The position numbers and the translations under genes are program-made. From contig JAHRAW010000215.1 of NCBI GenBank assembly GCA_020027415.1, positions 1 through 5,643 on the forward strand: 5,643 nucleotides of DNA. Reading direction: 5' to 3'. Position 1 is the stretch's first letter, and the number at the start of each line of letters is the position of its first letter. Positions 1 to 5,643 of the stretch are shown here, piece by piece. The DNA is from Gammaproteobacteria bacterium (GTDB lineage: Bacteria > Pseudomonadota > Gammaproteobacteria > Arenicellales > Poriferihabitantaceae). The notes under the pieces are model-generated. The model made no database searches. It was not told the origin of the DNA and saw nothing but the letters and a program-made list of their open reading frames with translations.

Positions 1-87
1 ACCGCAAACAAAACTTTGCTGTTGCCGCGTACAGATTCTATCGCCAGAGATTTGATTGAAACTTGGCTGCGCAAGCATCGCGTTTGA
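1..87 (+). CDS. C-terminal end of an unidentified upstream protein (partial)
   Basis: Frame 1 is open from the first base and ends at a TGA at 85-87, giving 28 residues that end LIETWLRKHRV. The other two forward frames are closed by stops within bases 53-59, so this is the only frame that can be a gene entering from the left. The stop overlaps the first base of the recQ Shine-Dalgarno-like GAAGA (86-90) and lies 11 nt before the recQ ATG, so the two genes are probably co-transcribed. The tail pattern (hydrophobic strand, Pro, then a helix with a Trp-Leu pair) is loosely like the end of LysR-type regulators, but this is a weak guess from a very short stretch. I do not assign a function. Confidence 0.5.
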   Translation, partial: TANKTLLLPRTDSIARDLIETWLRKHRV

Positions 88-90
88 AGA
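86..90 (+). promoter_or_regulatory. Shine-Dalgarno-like site of recQ
   Basis: GAAGA lies eight bases before the ATG at 99-101. It favours that ATG over the in-frame TTG at 63, which lies inside the end of the preceding gene and has no comparable site. It is the clearest ribosome binding site in the window. Confidence 0.5.
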
Positions 91-98
91 AAAATAAA

Positions 99-1958
99 AT
101 GCCAACAACACATACCACCGAACAAAAATCGCCAAAGTCCCGCCGGGCGACTGAGATTCTGCGCGACACTTTCGGTTTCAGTCGGTTTAATTCGTTCCAA
201 GAAGAGATTATCCAATCTCTGGTGCAGAACCGAAACGTCGTTGCAATCATGCCCACCGGCGGCGGCAAGTCGTTGTGCTATCAAATTGCATCCTTAGTGC
301 GCGACGGCGTCGGGGTGGTGGTGTCGCCGCTGATTGCGCTGATGAAAGATCAAGTGGATGCGCTGCGGCAATACGGCGTGCAAGCGGCGTTTCTCAATTC
401 AAGCATGTCCTATGCGCAGCGGCAGGCGGTTAAGCAAGCCTTAACCGCCGGCGCATTAGATCTGTTGTATGTCGCGCCGGAAACGTTGCTGAGTGAATCG
501 CTGTTGAAGTTGTTGGACGGCATTAACATTGCCTTGTTTGCGATTGATGAAGCGCATTGTGTTTCGCGGTGGGGGCATGATTTTCGCCCGGAATACGCCC
601 AACTCTCGGTGTTGGCGGAGCGTTTTGCGGCAGTGCCGCGCATTGCTGTTACCGCCACCGCGGATCAGGCAACCAAACGCGACATCGTCAAACGCCTGCA
701 TCTGCATGCCGCCAAGGAATATGTCGCTTCGGTGGAGCGCGCCAATATCTGTTACATGATTCATCAAACCAGCGGCGGTCGCGCGCGCCAATCTTTGTTG
801 AATTTCTTGCACCAAAAACACCCGGCGGATTCGGGCATCATTTATTGTCTGTCGCGCCGCAATGTGGAGGACACCTGCGCGTGGTTTTGCCAGCAGGGGT
901 TGCGCGCGGTGGCATACCATGCCGGCTTAGAACAATCGCAGCGGGAGAAAAATCATAACTTGTTTATGCGTGAAGAAGGCGTGGTGGTGGTTGCCACCAC
1001 CGCGTTTGGAATGGGCGTTGACAAACCGGATGTTCGCTTTGTCGCGCATTTGAACTTGCCGAAAAATATTGAGTGCTATTACCAAGAAACCGGGCGCGCC
1101 GGACGAGATGGCTTGCCGGCTTCGGCATGGATGAGTTACGGGTTTCAGGATGTGATATTTCTCTTACGGTTGCTTGAAGAATCCGCAGCCGATGCAGAAT
1201 TCAAACGCGTGGAGCGCGCCAAACTGAACGCCTTATTGGGGCTTTGTGAGTCGGTTGGCTGTCGGCGCAAAGCCCTGCTCGGTTACTTCGGGGAAACCTA
1301 TGAAGGAGGCTGCAATCAATGTGATAATTGTCTGACCCCGCCGGAAACATGGGACGGCGGCGTGGCCGCGCAGAAAGTGCTGTCGTGCGTGTATCGCACT
1401 GGGCAACGCTTTGGCGTCACCCATTTAATTGATGTATTGCTTGGCAAAGACAATGAAAAGATAAAACGATTTCAGCATCATCAACTGAGCGTGTATGGCA
1501 TCGGCGCCGAGGTGGACGCCCGTGAATGGGGTTCCATCATTCGCCAGTTAACCGCCACCGGTTTGCTTGCCCCCGACCCACATGGGCACGGCGGCTTGTG
1601 CTTAACCGAGCAAAGCCGCGCGGTCTTGCGCGGCGAGCAAACCATCTGGTTACGAAAACTTCCGCGCAAGCAAGCGCGCGCTAAAAAACCGACCGCAAAA
1701 TCTTTGCCTCCTGCGCAATCGCTAAACCATGATGGTGCGTTGTTGTTTGAAAAACTGCGCGACCTACGCCTTGAGTTGGCGCGCGCGCAAAATGTGCCGC
1801 CGTATGTAATTTTCCACAACACAACGCTGATGGATATGGCAAACCAAAAGCCGCGAGATGTAGCGGCGTTGGCGGAGATAGCGGGCGTTGGGCAAGTCAA
1901 ATTGCAACGCTATGGTGATGATTTTCTACAAGCGATTAATAATTTTGTAAAAACATAA
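99..1958 (+). CDS. recQ: ATP-dependent DNA helicase RecQ
   Basis: A 3'-to-5' superfamily 2 DNA helicase of recombination and fork repair, acting in the cytoplasm. The product from ATG 99 is 619 residues; E. coli RecQ is about 609. Motif 0 is at 25-38 (FGF..F...Q), Walker A at 51-58 (MPTGGGKS), DEAH box at 150-153, the RecQ aromatic-rich loop at 156-166 (SRWGHDFRPEY), motif III at 183-188 (AVTATA), motif IV at 246-250, motif V at 299-310 (ATTAFGMGVDKP) and motif VI at 327-338 (YYQETGRAGRDG). The RecQ zinc site is intact: Cys388, Cys405, Cys408 and Cys411. The RQC winged helix spans about 418-515 (QRFGV, VYGIG, IRQL) and a single HRDC domain about 545-619 (NVPPYVIF, GVGQVKLQRYG). A basic, Lys/Ala/Pro-rich linker at about 518-540 joins them. 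Every catalytic motif is present, so it should be active. It probably shares a transcript with the gene ending at 87 and converges on the aminotransferase gene. I see nothing pointing to a specialised or defence-type RecQ. Confidence 0.97.
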   Translation: MPTTHTTEQKSPKSRRATEILRDTFGFSRFNSFQEEIIQSLVQNRNVVAIMPTGGGKSLCYQIASLVRDGVGVVVSPLIALMKDQVDALRQYGVQAAFLNSSMSYAQRQAVKQALTAGALDLLYVAPETLLSESLLKLLDGINIALFAIDEAHCVSRWGHDFRPEYAQLSVLAERFAAVPRIAVTATADQATKRDIVKRLHLHAAKEYVASVERANICYMIHQTSGGRARQSLLNFLHQKHPADSGIIYCLSRRNVEDTCAWFCQQGLRAVAYHAGLEQSQREKNHNLFMREEGVVVVATTAFGMGVDKPDVRFVAHLNLPKNIECYYQETGRAGRDGLPASAWMSYGFQDVIFLLRLLEESAADAEFKRVERAKLNALLGLCESVGCRRKALLGYFGETYEGGCNQCDNCLTPPETWDGGVAAQKVLSCVYRTGQRFGVTHLIDVLLGKDNEKIKRFQHHQLSVYGIGAEVDAREWGSIIRQLTATGLLAPDPHGHGGLCLTEQSRAVLRGEQTIWLRKLPRKQARAKKPTAKSLPPAQSLNHDGALLFEKLRDLRLELARAQNVPPYVIFHNTTLMDMANQKPRDVAALAEIAGVGQVKLQRYGDDFLQAINNFVKT

Positions 1959-2005
1959 TCCGCGCTTAATCATCTAATCGCTCAAGCACCTAATCACCTA
2001 AGTGC
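1959..2005. other. Gap between convergent genes with short TAATC repeats
   Basis: These 47 nt separate the stops of recQ and the argD-type gene. TAATC occurs four times (1956-1960, 1967-1971, 1975-1979, 1991-1995), and a CTAAxx...GCTCAA pattern is partly repeated. A weak inverted repeat, AGCAC (1985-1989) with GTGCT (2002-2006), could form a five-pair stem around a 12-nt loop. No T-run follows on either strand, so no standard intrinsic terminator can be called for either gene. Ending may depend on Rho or on transcription collision, which is inference. Confidence 0.4.
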
Positions 2006-3244
2006 TCAAACTGAATCCGCAAGTTCGCGAATAGTCGCTTCCAAGCGCGCCAAGCCTTGCTCAATTTCCGCCTCAGCAATGGTTAACGCCGGCGCCAAGC
2101 GCAGCACATTGGGGCCCGCCATCAGCAACAACAATCCATGACGGATGGCGGCGATTAAAATATCCCGCGCGCGATCTTGCCATGCTTGGCTCAGTTCGCA
2201 GCCGAGCAACAACCCCGCCCCGCGAATTTCCTTAAACACTTTATGCCGTTGCGCAATCGCTTGCAGCCCGTGTTGCAATTGCTTGCTTTTTGCCGTCACC
2301 GAGTTGAGCAGTTGCCGGTCGCTGACAATTTCCAACACCTGATTCGCCACCGCGCACGCCATCGGATTGCCGCCGAAAGTGCTGCCATGCGTGCCTACCT
2401 TCAAACTTTGTGCGATGGCCGCGGTGGTCAGCATCGCGCCGATGGGAAAGCCGCCGCCAAGCCCTTTGGCGGTGGTTAGAATGTCCGGCGTGATGCCTAA
2501 TTTTTGATACAGATACAAACAACCACTGCGCCCGACGCCGGTTTGCACTTCGTCAAAAATCAGCAACGCGTGGTGGCGGTCGCAGAGTTGGCGGGCGGCT
2601 TGCACGAACTCCTGGCTGGCGGGGGTAACGCCGCCCTCGCCTTGCAACAACTCTAAAATCACCGCGCAAGTGGAAGCGTCTACGGCTTTTTCCAACGCCT
2701 CAATATCGTTGAACGGCAAATGGCGAATGCCGCCGGGCTTCGGTCCGAAGCCATCGCTGTATTTCGGCTGACCGCCGACGCATACGGTAAAAAAAGTGCG
2801 CCCGTGAAAGGCGTTCGCAAACGCAATAATGCCTTCCTTACGGTTGGCGGTTTGCGTGGGGGCCGGGGTGGAGTGGTCAAGCGCATAGCGGCGCGCCAGT
2901 TTGAGCGCGGCTTCATTCACCTCGGCGCCCGAATTGGCAAAAAATACGCGCTCGGCAAAAGTCAGGTCGCATAGCCGTTGCGCCAGTTGCAGAGCCGGGG
3001 CGTTGGCGAACAGATTGCTGACATGCCAAAGTTTGTCGGCTTGCGCGCGCAGCGTTGCGCGCAGTTGCGGGTGCGCATGCCCAAGCGCGCTAACCGCGAT
3101 GCCGGCGGCAAAATCCAAATACACCTTGCCGTCCGTATCCCAAACCCGCGAGCCATCCCCGCGCGCCGGTATCATCGGCATCGGCGCATAGTTCGGCGTC
3201 ATCACTTGTTCGTAGAGCGGAAGCGGTTGCTTCATCTTTTTCAT
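2006..3244 (-). CDS. argD: Acetylornithine/succinyldiaminopimelate-type aminotransferase (ArgD/AstC family)
   Basis: A fold-type I, class III PLP aminotransferase of the cytoplasm. The family exchanges the terminal amino group of N-acetylornithine with 2-oxoglutarate in arginine synthesis. Members may also act on succinyl-diaminopimelate (lysine) or succinylornithine (AstC, arginine breakdown). From the ATG at 3244 it is 412 residues, normal for ArgD. Visible signatures: GSRVWDTDGK at 31-40, DFAAGIAV at 44-51, NSGAEVNEAALKLAR at 105-119, AFHGRT at 145-150, GGQPKYSDGFGPKP at 157-170, cofactor-ring Asp231 in IFDEVQTGVGR, Schiff-base Lys260 in TTAKGLGGGFPIGA, and GSTFGGNP at 287-294. The usual EPIQGEGGV reads ELLQGEGGV (198-206), so its proline is replaced by leucine. 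A loop at about 123-136 is several residues longer than I recall in E. coli ArgD. The start is set by family alignment; ATG 3235 is equally possible, and neither has a strong ribosome binding site. It stands alone, convergent with recQ and divergent from ETF-QO. ArgD and AstC cannot be separated without neighbours. Confidence 0.92.
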   Translation of the reverse strand: MKKMKQPLPLYEQVMTPNYAPMPMIPARGDGSRVWDTDGKVYLDFAAGIAVSALGHAHPQLRATLRAQADKLWHVSNLFANAPALQLAQRLCDLTFAERVFFANSGAEVNEAALKLARRYALDHSTPAPTQTANRKEGIIAFANAFHGRTFFTVCVGGQPKYSDGFGPKPGGIRHLPFNDIEALEKAVDASTCAVILELLQGEGGVTPASQEFVQAARQLCDRHHALLIFDEVQTGVGRSGCLYLYQKLGITPDILTTAKGLGGGFPIGAMLTTAAIAQSLKVGTHGSTFGGNPMACAVANQVLEIVSDRQLLNSVTAKSKQLQHGLQAIAQRHKVFKEIRGAGLLLGCELSQAWQDRARDILIAAIRHGLLLLMAGPNVLRLAPALTIAEAEIEQGLARLEATIRELADSV

Positions 3245-3487
3245 GTTATTAATTTTGCAATCGCGTGAGCGCGGTTTTTTCACCGGCAGTCTGTGCCGAC
3301 GCGTACGCCATGATAAAGTAATGATGGTCAGCAAAGAGGGTGGCATTTTACCCCGTCCGCTGGGAAAATAGCGGCGCGGATTTTGCGCTTCGGCGCTTCG
3401 GCGATTGCCGCCACCGCCCAACCCTCGCCAAGCCAACCCCAAGCCTCAATCCCCAACCTAGTAACCAACCCAAACAGAATTTTTCCC
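3245..3487. promoter_or_regulatory. Divergent intergenic region between the argD-type and ETF-QO genes
   Basis: These 243 nt must carry the 5' ends of both divergent genes. I cannot pick a convincing -35/-10 pair for either strand. AT-rich patches that could hold -10 elements lie at about 3245-3260 and 3311-3325. Two small inverted repeats are present: CGGCA/TGCCG (3284-3288 with 3294-3298) and CGGC/GCCG (3399-3402 with 3407-3410). An 8-bp word, GCGCTTCG, is directly repeated at 3385-3392 and 3393-3400. The right third, about 3411-3487, is very rich in C and poor in G and has seven CCAA words. The region's role is inferred from position only. Confidence 0.5.
3385..3403. repeat. Short tandem repeat of GCGCTTCG (about 2.4 copies)
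   Basis: GCGCTTCG occurs at 3385-3392 and again directly at 3393-3400, followed by GCG. It lies in the ETF-QO leader, about 85 nt before the predicted start. The repeat is exact but short, so a change in copy number or a binding role is only a possibility. Confidence 0.6.
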
Positions 3488-5173
3488 ATGCCCAACGACG
3501 CTTCGCCCCAACGTGAATCCATGCACGTGGATGTAGTCATTGTCGGCGCCGGTGTCGCCGGCTTGTCCGCCGCCTGTCGCTTAATGCAACTCGCCCAAGC
3601 CGAGCAGCGCGAGTTATCGGTGGTGGTGCTGGAAAAGGGTTCGGAGGTCGGCGCGCATATCCTTTCCGGCGCGGTGTTTGAACCGCGCGCGCTAACCGAA
3701 CTATTCCCCGACTGGCAACAACGCGGCGCGCCGCTCAACACGCCCGTGTGCGCGGATCAAGTCTATCTCTTCACCGGCGCGCAGCAAGCGCTCCGCATGC
3801 CGCATTGGATGGTGCCGAAACCGATGCGCAACGACGGCAACTACATCGTCAGCCTGGGCGAAGTGTGCCGTTGGTTAGGGCAACAAGCCGAAGCCCTCGG
3901 CGTGGAAATTTTCCCGGGCTTTCCAGCCGCCGAAGTGCTGTATCACGCAGACGGCCGCATCAAGGGCGTGGCCACCGCAGAAATGGGGCGCGGTGCCGAC
4001 GGCGCGCGCAAAGCGTCTTATGACCCGGGCATGGAACTGCACGCGCGGGTGACCCTTTTCGCCGAGGGCTGCCGCGGGCATCTCGGCAAACAACTCATCC
4101 GCCAATTCAATTTGGATGCGGCTAGCCAAACCCAGCACTACGCCATCGGCATCAAAGAATTGTGGCGCGTGGATGCGCAACAGCATCAGCCCGGGCTGGT
4201 GGTGCATGCCGCCGGCTGGCCGCTGTCACAAAATGGCGCCAGTGGCGGTTCGTTTTTATATCACCTCGGCGACAACCTAATCTCGTTAGGATTAATCACC
4301 GACCTTTCCTACCGCAACCCCTATCTCAGCCCGTTTGATGAACTACAACGGCTGAAACATCACCGAATTTTTAAGCAACATTTGGCCGGCGGCAAACGCA
4401 TCGGCTATGGCGCGCGCGCCATCACCAAGGGCGGTTTGAACGCCCTGCCAAAAATGGTGTTGCCCACTGCACAAGGCAACGCGCTGTTGCTTGGCTGCGA
4501 CGCCGGCACGCTCAATTTCTCCAAAATTAAAGGCTCGCACACGGCGATGAAATCCGGCATGTTGGCTGCCGAAACGGTGTTTGCGGCGCTGACCGCCGCG
4601 CCGGACCATGAAAAAGTATCATTGCATGCGTATCCGCAAAATTTCAAAGCCTCCTGGCTGTATCAGGAATTGTATCAGTCGCGTAATTTTGGCGCGGCGT
4701 TGCATAAATTTGGCGTGTGGATGGGCGGCGCTTACAACTATGTTGAGCAAAATTGGTTCAACGGAAAATTAGCGCTCCAACTAACCGACCCGCTGCCCGA
4801 CCACGCCGCCCTCAAACCAGCCGCGCAGTGCAAACCGATTGACTATTCCAAGCCGGACGGCAAACTCAGTTTTGATAAAACTTCCTCAGTGTATTTATCC
4901 AACACCAACCACGAGGAAGATCAGCCGGGGCACTTACGGTTAACGCAGCCGGCCACCGCGGTGGAAGTTAATTTCAAAACCTATGCCGGCCCCGAAGCGC
5001 GTTTCTGTCCGGCTGGGGTGTATGAATTTCCCGCCCACGACGACCCGCCCCAACTCCGCATCAACGCGCAAAACTGCGTGCACTGCAAAACCTGCGATAT
5101 CAAAGACCCGACCATGAACATCACGTGGCTCGCGCCCGAAGGCGGCGGCGGACCGAATTATGCGAATATGTAG
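3488..5173 (+). CDS. Electron transfer flavoprotein-ubiquinone oxidoreductase (ETF-QO)
   Basis: An FAD and 4Fe-4S enzyme attached to one face of the inner membrane. It takes electrons from reduced ETF, fed by acyl-CoA and other flavoprotein dehydrogenases, and reduces ubiquinone. From ATG 3488 the product is 561 residues, the usual size. The dinucleotide fold is at 16-30 (VVIVGAGVAGLSAA, glycines 20, 22, 25). Family stretches follow: EKGSEVGAHILSGAVFEPRAL at 49-69, NYIVSLGEVCRWL at 118-130, LFAEGCRGHLGKQLI at 190-204, YGARAITKGGLNALPKM at 307-323, GCDAGTLNFSKIKGSHTAMK at 336-355, and LSNTNHEEDQP at 470-480. The C-terminal cluster domain has ligands Cys507, Cys530, Cys533 and Cys536 (FCPAGVYE; NCVHCKTCDIKDP) and ends PEGGGGPNYANM, as usual for complete members. 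No signal peptide or transmembrane helix is seen, as expected for a monotopic protein. The start is uncertain: ATG 3488 and ATG 3521 both fit, and neither has a clear Shine-Dalgarno. The TTG at 3383 would add a Pro/Gln/Asn-rich tail unlike the family. ETF subunit genes are not in the window. Confidence 0.96.
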   Translation: MPNDASPQRESMHVDVVIVGAGVAGLSAACRLMQLAQAEQRELSVVVLEKGSEVGAHILSGAVFEPRALTELFPDWQQRGAPLNTPVCADQVYLFTGAQQALRMPHWMVPKPMRNDGNYIVSLGEVCRWLGQQAEALGVEIFPGFPAAEVLYHADGRIKGVATAEMGRGADGARKASYDPGMELHARVTLFAEGCRGHLGKQLIRQFNLDAASQTQHYAIGIKELWRVDAQQHQPGLVVHAAGWPLSQNGASGGSFLYHLGDNLISLGLITDLSYRNPYLSPFDELQRLKHHRIFKQHLAGGKRIGYGARAITKGGLNALPKMVLPTAQGNALLLGCDAGTLNFSKIKGSHTAMKSGMLAAETVFAALTAAPDHEKVSLHAYPQNFKASWLYQELYQSRNFGAALHKFGVWMGGAYNYVEQNWFNGKLALQLTDPLPDHAALKPAAQCKPIDYSKPDGKLSFDKTSSVYLSNTNHEEDQPGHLRLTQPATAVEVNFKTYAGPEARFCPAGVYEFPAHDDPPQLRINAQNCVHCKTCDIKDPTMNITWLAPEGGGGPNYANM

Positions 5174-5214
5174 CGGATGGTTTCTACGAGCATCTCGCCC
5201 ACCTTGCGCCTGCC

Positions 5215-5643
5215 ATGAGCCGACAATACATTAAAGACTATTACGCCGAGATTGCGCGCCTTCGCGCGGTCAGCGGCTCGGAAAATGAGACCGTGTTGCG
5301 CACTGCTTTTCAAAAGTGCCTAACCAAGTATTGCGCGCGGTTTGATTTAACCCTCATTCCCGAACTGCGCCATAAAACCGCCAACATTCCGGATGCCACG
5401 GTTAAAGATTCGTTGCGCCTCACTTGGGGCTATTGGGAAGCAAAAGATATCAAAGACGATATAGACCGCGAAATTAGTAAAAAACTGGCGCGCGGCTATC
5501 CGACTTCCAACATCATTTTTGAGAATTCGCAAATTGCGGTATTGATACAACACGGCGAAGAAGTACAGCGGGTGGAAATGCAAAATGCCGCCGCGCTCAA
5601 TCGTCTATTGGAGACTTTTTTAAAGTATGAACCGCCAGCCATT
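5215..5643 (+). CDS. N-terminal nuclease-like part of a single-polypeptide restriction-modification enzyme (type ISP / IIG-like), cut by window edge
   Basis: An ATG at 5215 opens a frame that stays open to the last base (143 codons, no stop), so the 3' end lies outside the window. I read the product directly. It opens MSRQYIKDYYAEIARL, then GSENETVLRTAFQKCL at 21-36, LIPELRHK at 47-54, a nuclease-like stretch at about 58-82 with Asp60, Asp65 and WEAK at 74-77 (Glu75, Lys77), GYPTSNIIFENSQIAVL at about 92-108, and LNRLLETFLKYEPP near the end. This order matches, from memory, the N-terminal domain of long enzymes annotated as type ISP restriction/modification or N-6 DNA methylase, where a PD-(D/E)XK (Mrr-like) nuclease precedes an adenine methyltransferase and target recognition domain. 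Cutting and self-protective methylation of DNA is therefore the likely role, but the methylase part is not visible. The gene starts 41 nt after ETF-QO on the same strand, and no good ribosome binding site precedes its ATG. It looks more AT-rich than ETF-QO by eye (not computed). The coding call is firm; the exact class is an inference. Confidence 0.75.
   Translation, partial: MSRQYIKDYYAEIARLRAVSGSENETVLRTAFQKCLTKYCARFDLTLIPELRHKTANIPDATVKDSLRLTWGYWEAKDIKDDIDREISKKLARGYPTSNIIFENSQIAVLIQHGEEVQRVEMQNAAALNRLLETFLKYEPPAI

Noticed and set aside
63..98. TTG start at 63 giving a 12-residue longer RecQ
   Set aside because: It overlaps the end of the upstream gene and has no ribosome binding site. 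The ATG at 99 has GAAGA at a good distance and gives a family-like length.
99..1958. RecQ as part of a defence system together with the restriction-type gene
   Set aside because: It has the full housekeeping architecture (helicase, zinc/RQC, HRDC) and is separated from that gene by two metabolic genes, so no functional linkage is supported.
1985..2006. AGCAC/GTGCT inverted repeat as a bidirectional terminator between recQ and argD
   Set aside because: The stem is only five pairs with a 12-nt loop, has no T-run on either side, and touches the stop codon of the aminotransferase gene.
3284..3298. CGGCA/TGCCG hairpin next to a T-run (3275-3280) as a terminator
   Set aside because: The T-run comes before the stem on the + strand, and on the - strand the stem is followed by A residues. 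Neither orientation has the stem-then-T order of an intrinsic terminator.
3245..3442. 66-residue N-terminal extension of the aminotransferase, including an ATG at 3346 preceded by a run of G
   Set aside because: The extra residues are Gly/Arg/Lys-rich and unlike any ArgD N-terminus I know. ATG 3244 places the conserved PNYAP and GSRVWD stretches at the expected distance. The extension would also fill the whole divergent promoter region.
5187..5197. CGAG-CAT-CTCG mini-hairpin after the ETF-QO stop as a terminator
   Set aside because: It is a four-pair stem with a 3-nt loop and no T-run after it, too weak to call.
5125..5214. GTG at 5125 as an earlier start for the restriction-type gene, since the frame is open back to 5026
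   Set aside because: It would overlap the conserved 3' end of ETF-QO. The residues encoded upstream of 5215 inside ETF-QO are Arg-rich shadow sequence, and family-like similarity begins at the 5215 Met.
5347..5583. Minus-strand 78-residue frame near the right end
   Set aside because: It lies wholly antisense to the restriction-type gene, whose + strand protein shows recognisable family features. The minus frame shows none.

Overview
The window looks like a piece of a proteobacterial chromosome, most likely gammaproteobacterial, or possibly betaproteobacterial. This is an inference from three housekeeping-type proteins: an E. coli-sized RecQ with a complete HRDC domain, an ArgD/AstC-type aminotransferase whose motifs read very like E. 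coli ArgD, and an ETF:ubiquinone oxidoreductase that reads very like Pseudomonas-type enzymes. The DNA is moderately GC-rich, with many GCGC/GGCG words. No RNA gene, insertion sequence, CRISPR array or replication origin is visible.

Layout. Bases 1-87 hold the last 28 codons of an unidentified upstream gene on the + strand. It is followed 11 nt later by recQ (99-1958, +), so the two probably share a transcript. A 47-nt gap with short TAATC-type repeats separates recQ from the convergent argD-type gene (2006-3244, -). A 243-nt divergent region (3245-3487) follows. Its right half is a C-rich, G-poor leader with seven CCAA words, ahead of the ETF-QO gene (3488-5173, +). Only 41 nt after ETF-QO, a new reading frame starts at 5215 and stays open to the window edge (143 codons seen). 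Its protein resembles the N-terminal nuclease domain of single-polypeptide restriction-modification enzymes (type ISP / IIG-like N6-adenine methylase fusions), with a putative PD-(D/E)XK site ending in Trp-Glu-Ala-Lys.

How the genes relate. RecQ acts in DNA repair and recombination. The aminotransferase acts in arginine (and possibly lysine) synthesis or arginine breakdown. ETF-QO passes electrons from flavoprotein dehydrogenases to the quinone pool. These three are core metabolism or repair and show no obvious functional link. The incomplete gene at the right end is the accessory element. It suggests that a defence or restriction locus begins immediately behind ETF-QO, and that the most interesting biology lies mainly to the right of this window.
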